Below are positions 36,828-47,979 of a stretch of DNA of 64,000 bases, one piece after another. The position numbers were made by a program, and so were the translations under genes. The DNA is from Laguncularia racemosa (taxonomy: Eukaryota > Streptophyta > Magnoliopsida > Myrtales > Combretaceae). Under the pieces are notes generated by a model. It was not told the DNA's origin and ran no database searches. It was given only the letters and a program-made list of their open reading frames with translations. Each line of letters opens with the position of its first letter. Positions within the stretch are counted from its first letter, which is position 1. The stretch lies in assembly GCA_037954665.1 (NCBI GenBank), contig JBBMOL010000280.1, positions 310,001 to 374,000 on the forward strand, read 5' to 3'.

Positions 36828-38394
36828 TGATAAGATCACATTATACTTATATTTTCTTTTGGACTTATATTAAATTTATTTTAATATTATAAGAAAATAT
36901 AAAGAAATTATACTTAATGGTATTTATTGTGAAAATACAGGTTTTGAGGACCCAAAAGTAAATTACAAGTTAATTGGAGGAGTTTTTCACAAAATTGAAG
37001 AAGTGAGCGAAGGATTGCACTGAAGGCCGCCGTCCTTGGGCCGGCCTTGAGCCGGCCTTTAAACCGGCCTCAAAAAGAAGAAAAGCCGCCGGCCTACATT
37101 CAAGGTCGCCGGCCTTGAGCCGACCTTCATTACTCCCCGGATATCCATTGCGAGAATCTCTCCAAAATCGTATCCTAATTAATTTGCTGACTCAAATCCT
37201 CATCAGATCAACCTTATCCCCCTCCTCTTTGGATCTATAAATAGACCCCTTGTGTGAACCTTGGAGGCATCCTTTCTTTTGTTAAGCATCCTTTCTTTTG
37301 TTAAGCATCCTTTCTTTTGTTTAGAATCCTTTTGTTCTTCTTCTTTGTTTTAGCATCATTTGTCTTTCCTTTGAATCATTAGAATTTCCTTAGGTACTTT
37401 AGATTTTTCCAAAGTTTAGTTTGAAGAAAGAATGTCATTTTGTTGAAGTTTGCTTTCAATTGAAGAATTCAAGGAGTCATTTTTGAAGATTGAAGCTCTT
37501 GAAGATTATAACCATTGTTTCATTTACTTTATTTTCTTTTATGCCATTTATTAGTTTATTCTTGTTGTTTAATATGAATTCCATTGCACCTCTTTATTTC
37601 AATTGTTTTTATGCAACTCATACTATAATGTTCTAAATCATCCTTGTGGGAAATTGGATGAAACTCTAGAATGTTAAAAGGATAATTGTAGCCATGTTAT
37701 GTAATTAGGAATTATTAGGATTGTTCATGATTGCAATTCCTTTGATTTCAATTATAATCAGTCTTTGATTATAATTGTTAGAAATCCTTTTGATACGGGA
37801 ATTGATTAGGATTTGTTAGGAATTCTTAATTAGATTGATTATCAATACGGGAGTTGCGATAATTGGTTTAATTAGAGTTTATGGAGGGCGCAATGCAATG
37901 TTTCTTGTTAATTAATCACTAAGGGATTAGGGTTAATTGATTTAGGGCATTAGTTGTTTGTAGCATCGGGAGGTGTATGAACATAATTTTGATTCCTTGG
38001 TTAATTGGAGACGCGGAAGCCGACTAATTGATTTAAGGTCAACATCCCTAAAAAGGATTTTCTAAACTCACTTGAATAACCTTATAACCACTAGTTGACA
38101 TAACTTGGTAGCAATTTGATTAACAAATCTAGGGTGAATTCTAATTTCCCTTGTTCATAATTGATAGATTCGTCATAAAATTTTTCTTGTTGCTTTAAGT
38201 TAAATTTTTAGATTAGACATTTCAAAACCCCTTTTTAATCACCTAGATATTGATAAGAATTGCCATAGATCTAGTACTCTATTGGTTCCTCGAGGGATCG
38301 ACAACCTTACTTTTCACCACTTTATTACTTGATACGACCAGTGCACTTGCTGCAATTTACGCTCCCATTTTATATATATGTTCTGAGTGTATCA
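36828..38394 (+). repeat. Athila 3' LTR
   Basis: 1567 bp, starting tgataagatcaca and ending gagtgtatca. It has ccttgagccgg, an 11-bp segment missing from the 5' LTR. Confidence 0.95.
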
Positions 38395-38399
38395 CCAAT

Positions 38400-38623
38400 C
38401 TTACAAATTTGTCTAGCCCATAAAGTTCATCTATAGGCTTGACAAGTCTCACAGCATGCTATTGTCGTTGTTGTACTAGCATTCCCACTAGAGCATTTAC
38501 AGTCTCTAACAATTGGGTAGCTATGACATTATTCTGCTATGGGGTTTCCTGTTGAGGTGGTCTTTGAGGGTTCCTATCCTCTAAGGCATCTTCACCCTAT
38601 CCAACACTAGATGAACCCCGCAT
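38400..38623 (-). pseudogene. H1 gag, N-terminal fragment
   Basis: The ATG at 38623 gives MRGSSSVG followed by a stop. Further on are ETVNALVGMLVQQRQ and ELYGLDKFV, which joins the central fragment at 28564 once the Athila element is removed. Several stops. It is a gypsy gag N-terminus. Confidence 0.75.
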
Positions 38624-39107
38624 GATATTTCTTCTTAAAAGCATTATGTGTAAATTGAGACAGCAAAATGATCCTAGAGTTAGAATTTTTAAAGGGAGTT
38701 AGTGATAGTATACATCTATGTATACTCAAAGTCAAACACACACACATATATATATACCTATATATAATTAAATAGGAATATATAGTAAACTACAATTTAA
38801 TAAAATATTTAGCGTAACATAACATAACAGTTATCCTTTTTAATTTACCCACGCTCTTCATTTCTTATGGTTTTATAGATCAAATACTTAGTCTTCTAAT
38901 GCTTCCAACTTACCTTTTACTGATTGAATCCTACACCTTTTTATCATTACTTAATTATAGGAGTCATCAGCTTAATCTCTATTTGATCATATCCTAAATT
39001 CTAAAGATCATCAAAACCTAGGCTCTAATACCATATACATATATATATTTTTTATCAAAACCTAAGCTTTTAGGGATCATCAACCTAAGTTCCGATACCA
39101 CTTAAGT
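38624..39107 (-). other. H1 leader with two primer-site-like units
   Basis: Minus-strand primer-site-like motifs lie at 39021-39033 (ggctctaatacca in plus sense) and 39089-39100 (gttccgatacca). Each is preceded by an atcatcaa-acctaag-type segment, about 68 bp apart. The inner copy adjoins the LTR at 39108. No gene. Confidence 0.6.
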
Positions 39108-40985
39108 TGTAATGTCCTAAAACCTAGAGCATCATAGCCTGCCACGTGTTATTACTATAAAGCGACACGCTAAGGCTCTAAAACTCCATAATACTTCAAA
39201 ACTTGATCATTTACATTATCTATCATACTACTATAACTTCAATGAAATAAAGGGCTCTCATATGAGTTATTCCAAGTCTCTTTATTTAATAATAACAAAT
39301 CTAAAAATAACAATTATCTCCATAACTTTAATTTAACTAATAAAACTTTAAATTACAAATATTCATATTTCTCCACATAATAGTAATGTTCTCTTCCCAT
39401 CTCATCCATGCAATGCCCCACCAAGTCCCCATTCTCATCATACTCCACTTGCTTGTCATTCTCACGTGCAGCTAAAAAAATATAGGAAGGGAGATAAACC
39501 TAAGCTCAGTATGTAAGTACCACACCCACTTGATATCAAAATGAATTATACCACATAGGGGTACTCATGACCCTGGTACACATAACATTTGTCCTAGTGA
39601 AAACTGCCACTACGAGCCTTGTCTAATCCTAATCTACCTTAGATCATTTTGATGCATGGCTCCATTAGGGACAATACGGCATACCGATCATCGAGGTGCC
39701 TCCTAAGAATTTACCACTATAGGCCCCTAAGCTAAGCCTAGTACAAGCAACATACATCAAGCAATTCATATAACTCTTCTACACTTCAATATTTCACATA
39801 CAATTTATTAAATTACTACCTAGCAATCACATACAACAAACAAGGTAAACACGTACCTGAAATCCTAACCTTAAGCACGTCTTGTCTTAAATTTAAGTTA
39901 AGTTGATATCTGTATAACCATAAAAACATCATTTTTAGTACTAATCTAGAAATAATATAACTCTCCTAATTTCTCTTAATCTATTAGATTATCTAAGGTC
40001 TTTCTAATTATCTCGATTGTGGAAAAATTGGTTTAATTTGGAGTTAAATAGATATAAAATGATATTTTTTCACTTAACACGTCTATATTGGAGGTCATGT
40101 AACTCAACACGGCTATTACACGATCGTGTCAAAAGGTCATGTATCTCTCGGTAGATTTTGGGTTTAACATGGTCGAAACACGACTATGTAGATAGGCCAT
40201 GTACTTCTCAGCTTCAACACGATCAAAACACGACCATATAGATAGGTCATGTATCTCTTGATGTAGCTATTATGTTCAAAATAGGAGTAACACGATCGTA
40301 TTAGAAGGCTATGTATCTCTAGGTATGCCTTAGTTAATCAACACAAGAGTAACACGATCGTGTTAGATGGTTGTGTATCTCTCTAGTTTACACAGTCAAA
40401 ACACGGTCATGTATCTCTCGATAAGTACCTACGAAACCTAATTTTCCTTACTAATTTCTCCTAAATCCTAATTGCTATGTTTCTTAATCTAAGTTATCCT
40501 TACATTAACCATATCTAATCTAAAGTTAGGTTCTAGTATACTCACTTAGCTCAAATTCACACTTGGAGCTTCAATTTGGTTGATTTCCCCGCTTGTTTCA
40601 CCCGTTCTTTAATTCAACCCTATAAACAACCAAGTCAATTCGAGATTTCTTATTTCGATTGTTAGAATAGATCCTTATTTAACTAATTATGATTCTTACC
40701 CATTCGATTAACCACTTGACTCTCCTTTTGTCACCTTAGCTTTTCTTGTAGGGTTCTTTCACCTTCTATCTCTCTATACAACTGTAAATTGTCTAAGTGT
40801 AAAAAAGGAGAAGCCCTAAGTTAGTCTTGCTTACATATAGTCCCGTTAAGAAAAGACAAAACTGCCCCTGTCTTTTATCCTTATTTACACGATTACCCTC
40901 ACTCTTATACTATTTATTTAGTTGCTTACTTAGTAATTATAATTAGATAAATATGTGCATTAAATTTTTAGAACCATGTATTATA
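39108..40985 (-). repeat. H1 5' LTR
   Basis: 1878 bp, starting tgtaatgtcctaaaacctag and ending beside the duplicated gtttc at 40986. Between about 40075 and 40425 it has an imperfect tandem array of aacacgatcgtgt-like palindromes. The right tip reads tata rather than ca, probably by mutation. Confidence 0.82.
40075..40425. repeat. degenerate tandem array with ACACGATCGTGT palindromes
   Basis: Roughly six units of 50-65 bp, each with a palindrome such as acacgatcgtgt or acacgaccatat followed by ggtcatgtatctct. It lies inside the H1 LTR. Confidence 0.75.
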
Positions 40986-41275
40986 GTTTCATTCCCGATA
41001 GAGCAACTATAGATAATGTGACCATCCTTCAAGAACTGTTGCACTCACTTAATAGAAAAAATGGGCAAAACAATTGGATGATTTTGAAATTAGACCTAGC
41101 TTAAGCCTATGACTAGAAGAAGTTGGACTTCATAAAAAATGTTGTTAACTGCTTAGATTTCTCATAAAAGTGGATAATATTGATATCTTCATGTTTGTCC
41201 ATAGTTAACATGGTTGTCGTTGTGAATGGTAGTGTCATTAAGCATTTCCCTACAAGCCGATGTTTGAGGCAAAGT
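40986..41275 (+). pseudogene. LINE reverse transcriptase, continuation after the H1 insertion
   Basis: Directly continuing from 22609, the plus strand reads SFIPDRATIDNVTILQELLH, LKLDLA, then AYD and KKLDFIKNVVNCLDF. Next comes STVNMVVVVNGSV-type sequence and TSRCLRQ, matching the LINE RT blocks SFVPGR-DN, K-DL-KAYD and VNG----F-P-RGLRQGDP. The catalytic FADD region is not reached; homology fades near 41275. Stops and decay show an old copy. Confidence 0.85.
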
Positions 41276-42479
41276 TAATATGGAGACTTGTTGAAGACGT
41301 GGCCATGTTATGAAGCATGTTGTCCATGTTGTATAAAACTTGATCACAAAAAGATAAACGATCATCAACACATTGATGCTGACAACCATGTTGAGGCCAA
41401 TGATGTTTATTTTCTATTTTTTTTTCCTTGTATTACAACTTTGCTTGTGAAACTTGCAATTCTATTTAGAATCACCAAATGGTCTATAAAATTGGAACAT
41501 AGAATCGAAACATAAAAATATAAATTTCTAAAACTATATGAAATTGCTTTTAAAAAACTATAAATATATTTACTATAGTCATAACAAACATGATATATAA
41601 TATGAAATAAAGAAATTCAATATAAATTTTAGTCACAATTCATAATAAAAGTTATGTACTTATAGTAAAAATAATTTAGTATAACTTCTTAAGTTAATGT
41701 ATAAAACTATAATATAAATAACTATACCAATATGAAATGCATTACTATATAAATTACAATAATAAAATACAATGCTAAAGAAAATAAATAAATAACTTCT
41801 TTTCATCATCAAAAGTCAAAATTATCGCTAGTTCTCTCTTAACCATCACCATCATCATCATTATCTTCATCGTCAATGCCATCATTATTAGTACTACTAT
41901 CAATAATATCTTTATATTCTAATTTCAATTTTTTCAAAGAATTAATAATATTCATATCTTATAAAAGCTAAGTTGTATTTTCTCATTTTTAATTCATTTG
42001 ACTTCAATAAGTAGAATCGATAAATTCAATTAAAAATTTAAGATTTTACCAATTTTATATATAGACTTATGATTCTACTTTGAATCTATATGAAAATAAT
42101 TTTGTAACCAAGTTAATTTGGGAAGGTCTTCTAAAATCGTAAACACATAGAATTGTATGAGTAGAATTGTGATTTTAACCGCCATGATATCATGTTTGAG
42201 TATTTTTACCCAAACCCTCATTGTTTATTAGTGAAATCATCATTATTATTAAGTCCTTACTTTTCTCCAACTTCTATTAATCCATAGGTCATGACAAGTT
42301 ATTTTAAGTGAATTGGTTTGTGGTTCATATCAGGGCTATTCACTCATTGTTCGTTCAATCATCAATGAGTCATATTTGTTAGAAAATCGGACTTAATTTT
42401 ATTCTATTTTTGTATTATTGTTATGTTGTTATTATACAATATGCTAGTGGCCATCTCCCTAAGTATATCATATTTAGTT
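41276..42479. other. no gene recognised; may include the H2 5' LTR
   Basis: AT-rich, short frames only. A weak primer-site-like ttgtatcaaagc at about 42480 (TGGTATCAGAGC in the family) suggests the H2 5' LTR ends just left of it, near tatca at 42471. No partner LTR was found to confirm this. Confidence 0.35.
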
Positions 42480-43855
42480 TTGTATCAAAGCACAATGCTA
42501 ACAACAGGAGTGTATATTGCATGTGGTGTGTGGAGTTGCAATAGCCTATAGAGATTGATCAGTGAATTATGTTACAATGTGATTAATTTGTGGTATAAAG
42601 CATTATTACAGTGTAGTTATGGTGATTGTTTGTGGATTGTGAAGGAGGTCATAAGTTGTTCAACTAATGTTTGATAGGATTCTACCACAAACCCTTAAGC
42701 CTAAACACTACCCTAAACCTACCCATAGCCTACTTGATTTGATAAAAACCTTATAGAGTTTGACCCTCTAGGATTTTGTGACAGATTTTTCAATGGATTT
42801 TGGGAGTAATTTTAAAACCCTATAAGGTTTCAAGTCTAGTTTTAAGACTTAGAAAAAACCCAATAGAAAACCCAAATTCGATTAAAATTAATATATATGT
42901 TTATAGTCTACATATTACTATATGTTATATTATACATAAGTAAATAAAATAATTATTAATAAAATATTATATTTTGAGGAAGCTTATTTATTTGTGTGGT
43001 TACATTATATGGTTTGAATGATGTTTTTCATATTTTTATGAGAATAGTAACATTTTACATAGAAAGGGCTTTCATATTTAAGTAATATGCTTATTTATAA
43101 TCTTTTAAGAAGCCTTTTAGAAAGTTTTTTTTTTTATATTATTCATAAATGTTACAAATGAACTTTCACTTTAAATTGGTTGAAAGATAATATTGAATAT
43201 GTGAAGCAAACTTAAGTTAATGACTAAATAAATAAAGAAATTACAAGCGAGGGAATCGACATTTGCAATAAAGTTCAAATATAGGACTGATTTTAAAGTG
43301 GTTCAAATAAATGATTAATGTTACAGAAAATAGGTCAAATAAAGAATCCCATTATAGCACCATTACAATCACTAATAGATTCTCTTTTTAAATCATTGAG
43401 CATATTTATTAGATAGTAACAGATCTTCTGTTTAAACCACTTAGTAAAGTATTGATCCTCTATTATAATCACTTGAAAGTTTGATTTTCTATTTTAACTA
43501 CTTAGTATAACATTAATCCTCTATTTTAATTATTTAAAAGTTAATCTCCTATTTAAACTTGATTCTATAAATTTATCACCTCGCTTGTAATTTTTCCCTG
43601 AATAAATAGGTCATTTGTTATTATGTAAAAAGTTAGCCAAATTCACAAGAGGCATAATTGGATAATTGATGTTGTGGTGTGGCAGGATAGGTTGCATCAT
43701 TAACAAGTTCAAGAAAACCCTAGAGGGGTAGGTTCTAGGAATAGAATAAAAACCTTATAAGGTTCTGGGATAGGTTCTAAGAAGCCCTATAGGGTATCGA
43801 ATCAAGTTTAGCTTTTGCAAAACCTATCTCAAACCTGCCTCAGTGGCATCCCTAA
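42480..43855 (+). other. H2 leader region with foldback insert, no gene
   Basis: Lies between a weak primer-site-like motif and the H2 gag start. It contains two blocks rich in ccctataaggtt-like motifs and a foldback element at 43220-43617. Confidence 0.4.
43220..43617. repeat. foldback/MITE-like element
   Basis: The left end (atgactaaataaataaagaaattacaagcgagg) and the reverse complement of the right end (atgacctatttattcagggaaaaattacaagcgagg) are inverted copies, and similarity continues inward. No coding capacity. A target duplication was not recognised. Confidence 0.55.
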
Positions 43856-45815
43856 TGTCGAATGATAGTATTTATGCTAACTTTAACCTTGATGATGGAA
43901 GTAATGTCCAAAACAACCATAGCCAAGAAATCCACACACTTAGGAAACTGTGAAGCTAAAGATGCCATCATTTGCAGGGAGTGGCTATGTAGATACTTAT
44001 CTTGATTAAGAAGATAAGGTTGAAAAACTTTTTTGAGTGTCATGATTATGATGACATGACTAAGATCCAATTAGCAGGCCTTCAGTTTACAAATTATGCT
44101 TCCTTTTGGTTGAAGAATTTATTGGCAAGCTGTAGGAGGAACAATGAAGGAGAAGTTAAAACTTGGTGAGAGATGAAAGCTATTTTGAGGAAAGGGTTTA
44201 TGTCTGAGTACTATCTCCAGAAGACCTATAGGAAATTGCAGACCCTTCAATAGGAAGGGATAAGCATAGACAAATATGCCCTAGAATTCCATGTATTAAT
44301 GATAAAGAGTGAAGTTCAAGACCCAAACTACCAAACATTAGGTTGTTTGTATTAAGATTAAAATATGAAATTGGGCATATAGTGGAGTTATAAAGGATAG
44401 AGACACTTGAAGATGTCATTCAATAAACACAGAAGGTAAAACACTAACAAAGGAATAGCCTCTACAAAACATCATTCCTTAAACTAACAACTCCATCTAA
44501 GCCTATTGCTATAGAGAGTAGAAGACCAAAAAGAGGAGTAGTGATTTAAGATACAGGCAGAAATGACTAAGGTAACACTCGTCGAGTTGTACCAAAGGGT
44601 AACTCGAGAGGGAAGGTTGTTGTTACAACTAAGGCCTATAGGAATGGGGTAGGTAGTTCTAAGCGTAAGTCTAGGCAAATAAAGTGCTTCAAATGCCTTG
44701 GTTTTAGTTGTATTGCATTTTAATGCTTGAATAAGCAAGTAGTTCTAAGCGTAAGTCTAGGCAAATCAAGTGCTTCAAATGCCTTGGTTTTAGTTGTATT
44801 GCATTTTAATGCCTGAATAAGCAAGTTATGATTGCCATTAGAGAGATGCCTGAAATAGAAGTGCATAGTGAAGATGAGAATGATGACACCGAATAATCAA
44901 AAGATAATAAAGCAGTCATGAATTATTTTTAGGATGATGATAAAGTAGCTACATATGGTGATGAAGGTAATCAAATGATGACCATGGTATTGAGGAGGAC
45001 TTTAAGTGCCACTCTAATTGTGGAGAATGAACAATGAGAAAAAGTATTTCACATTCGGTGCTGAGCTAAGGGAAATTTATGCTCTATTACTACAGGTAGG
45101 GTAGCTATATGAATGTGGTGGCCGTGTCTTTAGTTGATCGATTGAAATTGCCCACTCTACCTCATCATCGTCCTTACAAACTCCTTTGGTTAAATGAAGA
45201 GAACCCATTACATGTTACTTAACAAGTGTTATTATCCATCACCATAGGTGACCACTATAAGGATAACATTCTTTGTGATGTTATCCCAATGTATGCCCTA
45301 CATGCCCTTTTGGGAAGATTGTGGAAATTGATAGGCGAGTGTTCCATGATAGTTATAAAAAAACTTACACCTTCCAAAATGATGGGAAGAAAGTGACTTT
45401 ATACCCTCTCACCCCATAACAAGTGCAAGACATTTAGACCTAAATGAACCATCATACGAAGCAAAAGGCTATGTTGATGGTAAAAACTAAGCTAATCTCT
45501 ACTATTAATTTAGGAGATCCTATACTGATATTACAAATCGAAAAATTGCTTGAGGTGAGTTAGTATTTACCTTTGCTAGATGGGATCAAATAGTTTCTAG
45601 AAGAATTTGCTAATGCATTTCTTAAGGAACTATCTAAGGGACTATTGCCTATCATAGGCATAGAAAATAACATTGATCTTTAACCTGGGGCTGCTTTGCC
45701 TAATCACCCCACATGTAGGATGAGTCCCAAGGAAGCAAAAGAACTAAAGAGACAAGTAGATGAATTGATGGATAGGGGTTATGTGAGAGAGAGAGTATGA
45801 GCCCCTACACAATTC
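43856..45815 (+). pseudogene. H2 gag, zinc knuckle, protease and RT start
   Basis: Starts MSNDSIYANFNLDDG, then has FFECHDYDDMTKIQLAGLQF and FMSEYYLQKTYRKLQTL. The knuckle IKCFKCLGFSCIAF is duplicated: a block of about 87 bp is repeated in tandem near 44652-44826. Protease: YMNVVAVSLVDRLKLPTLPH, then DNILCDVIPMYALHALLGR. The RT N-terminus: LLEEFANAFLKELSKGLLPI and MSPKEAKELKRQVDELMDRG. Broken by many stops, and cut by element C at 45815. Confidence 0.82.
44650..44826 (+). repeat. tandem duplication of the zinc-knuckle segment
   Basis: Two adjacent copies of about 87 bp (gtagttctaagcgtaagtct ... gaataagcaa), nearly identical, differing at about two bases. The duplication looks recent compared with the decay around it. 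Confidence 0.85.
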
Positions 45816-46373
45816 TGATGTGCCTAAACACGCTTGAAAGCACATTCAAAAGACTTAAGAAAAACTATCTCAAGTCAAGGCAAAATCGGATAAAAAAATA
45901 AAGGCAAAATGACGTGAACCAAGTGAAGATATGATGAATTCCAATTGTCCAATGATATAATTATAATACCACACTGATAATGCCTTCTAACAACACTCTA
46001 ATTTCATGTAATCCACGCAAATAAAACCTCAATTTAACAAAGAAAAAACCGTAACAAAATAATCCCTTTTCAAATAGTGAAGAACACACTTCCAAGGGAA
46101 ATCTTCAATGATGAACCGAATATAATTGATAAATACTTCAAATAAGTACAAGGATTCGTGAACAATAAGATGTATATCTGACCAAGAAATATCTCAATTC
46201 AACCCTAGATATGACACACTAGAGAAGAAAAGAAATCACAACAAAATGAAATTGATATAACTCACAATTTCAAGATGTTGCACCCGCCACAATTTCAACT
46301 CTTGGGATTGAAATTGATATGAGTTTGGAACCAAGGTATGAACCCTAATTCTCACGTGAAAGGAGGTGTATAA
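45816..46373 (-). repeat. Element C 3' LTR, outer part
   Basis: Starts tgatgtgcctaaacacg. Interrupted at 46373 by element D and resumes at 50197. Confidence 0.9.
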
Positions 46374-47275
46374 TGATGTGCCTAAAGGGGGGTCAAACAC
46401 AATCAACTAAAGGGATGAATTGTCAATGATCATCCACGCCACAAACAAAGGAAAAGCCTCAATATTCCAAATGAAATTCCGAAATTGTGATGAATTACAA
46501 TATATCAAATGACGATTGCTAGAAGGGAAAACGAAATGGTATTCAAATTCAATTCAAAGGTGCTTTCAAATTTCGAAATTAGAACCCTAATTTCATAAGA
46601 ACAAAAAGTACATAAAAGTAACTAAATCCTCACCAGATATGACTCACTAGTTTGGAATTAGGATCAACTTGTAATTTGTTGATATAACACACAACAAATC
46701 CAAGCCTACTCGCCACAATTTCACTAAGGAAATTGATAAGAGCAATTGCTTGAAAGAGGCACTCTCTCTCACGGCAAAAGGGGTGTTTTTTCTCAAATAT
46801 CAAAAAGCTCCTCAAAAACCCTAATTTGCAAGTATTTATACTTGCACCCTTTAGGGTTAGAATGACTAAAAAATCACAACTATGCCACTATAGGGTGGCC
46901 GGTCCTAAAGGTAAAATACAACCAAATAAAATGTCCCATAAAGCTTACAAAATAAATGGTTCAAACATAAATTACAAGTAAAGAAAATAATCTTCAGCAG
47001 GCTAGCTTCATGATGGAATCCGTCGGTTCAACTCATCGCCGGTTCAGGTCGGTCCATAGATAACCCACAAGCTGAGTCTTAGTGAGTTTATCCATCGCCT
47101 TGTGAAACCAAATAAGCATACCTGTTGGAATATACAATTCATGAATAAGATAAAAGAGGTTAGATAATAATTTATTCCGAGGTTGATCTGCTTGAAATGG
47201 GCCCTCATTGCCAAGATTTGAAATCCTTCAATTTTTGTCCTAATGATAGGTCTTTTCGGATTTTGATTCCCATCA
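46374..47275 (-). repeat. Element D 3' LTR
   Basis: Starts tgatgtgcctaaagg and ends gattcccatca. Partner at 49289-50191. Confidence 0.93.
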
Positions 47276-47286
47276 TCTCCTTGGAC

Positions 47287-47979
47287 CTAAAAAAGATTTG
47301 ACCTCAAATCTTGCAGTTCAAATGCAGCAGAGACTCTGTTTCCCAAAAGTAATCCATCTGAAGGAGTATCTCTACAGAATCCCAATATCTGAAATACTAT
47401 AGTAGATGATTGTTTTCTTTCCTCCATCTCTAGGATGTATCTCTCCTGTAACAAAAACAAGGACTCATTATCGACTGATGTTTCCTCTATCTCAACACTT
47501 TCCAACGAGTTTGTTTCCTTTGACTCATCCCTGTTATGCTGATCCCTAGAGTCTTCTAACAATTGGTCCAACTGATCATTACCTTCAGAAACCTCTGAAG
47601 GTTGGCACAGTGGTGTTTGACATCTTTCATCTGTGGAACCCTTATCTTCAAGTGAAGGCATTTGTAGCTCTGCACACTCTGAGCCTCTAGGTGGTCTAAA
47701 TTCCATTTCTGGGAATGGTTTAAGTCTAAAATTACCAACTCTATCTTCTCTAAGAGCATGATAATCTCCCTTTGCTCTAGGTGGCTCCTGAAGGTGTACC
47801 ACTGGTGGTGGTGGCAATGTCATCCTATCAATCCTTATTGCTAATGTAGTAACAAGTTTTCTAAGGTCCCGAAGTTGTTCATCTAAGGTCCTCCCACCTG
47901 CAACATTAGAACCCTGACCTCCACCAATTCGACTATATGCTACATCACTCATTCCTCTATTCACGCTATTAATAGACAT
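47287..47979 (-). CDS. Element D ORF: gag N-terminus fused to an acidic tail, 230 aa
   Basis: Residues 1 to about 117 are the gag start of this family: MSINSVNRGMSDVAYS, TLDEQLRDLRKLVTTLAIRI, EFRPPRGSECAELQMPSLED. Homology to the gag of A and C stops exactly before their WEDKV-GLFE-YE core. The remaining 110 or so residues are unrelated and acidic to polar (EGNDQLDQLLEDSRDQHNRD, ETSVDNESLFLLQE), with no knuckle or protease. The frame is intact in a young element and ends 12 bp before the LTR. Function unknown: a regulatory or packaging adaptor that binds Gag through the shared N-terminus is one possibility, an accidental deletion product another. Confidence 0.7.
   Translation of the reverse strand: MSINSVNRGMSDVAYSRIGGGQGSNVAGGRTLDEQLRDLRKLVTTLAIRIDRMTLPPPPVVHLQEPPRAKGDYHALREDRVGNFRLKPFPEMEFRPPRGSECAELQMPSLEDKGSTDERCQTPLCQPSEVSEGNDQLDQLLEDSRDQHNRDESKETNSLESVEIEETSVDNESLFLLQERYILEMEERKQSSTIVFQILGFCRDTPSDGLLLGNRVSAAFELQDLRSNLF

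Larger units (their letters stand above)
28560..38399 (+). mobile_element. Athila-type Ty3/gypsy element, young and almost complete
   Basis: Element 28565-38394, with ccaat on both sides (28560-28564 and 38395-38399). LTRs 28565-30120 (1556 bp) and 36828-38394 (1567 bp) differ by about nine substitutions and one 11-bp indel by eye. It has a tRNA-Asp primer site, gag, protease, RT, RNase H and integrase in gypsy order, then 1.3 kb without an env-like frame and an AAGTGTGGGGA polypurine tract. One extra T in gag is the only obvious coding defect. Confidence 0.95.
22610..40985 (-). mobile_element. H1: Ty3/gypsy element inserted in the LINE, itself interrupted twice
   Basis: It is bounded by gtttc at 22605-22609 and 40986-40990, a 5-bp duplication confirmed by the LINE frame resuming across it. 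On the minus strand the order is: 5' LTR 40985-39108, primer-site region, gag start, Athila insertion (28565-38394), more gag, element A insertion (23843-28321), gag knuckle, protease, then a stub of the 3' LTR at 22675-22610. RT, RNase H, integrase and most of the 3' LTR are deleted between 22675 and about 22700. Protease style suggests a chromovirus-like gypsy. Confidence 0.85.

Noticed and set aside
39480..39900. Possible small protein genes in the H1 LTR
   Set aside because: Only short frames without domains; the stretch is inside a defined LTR.
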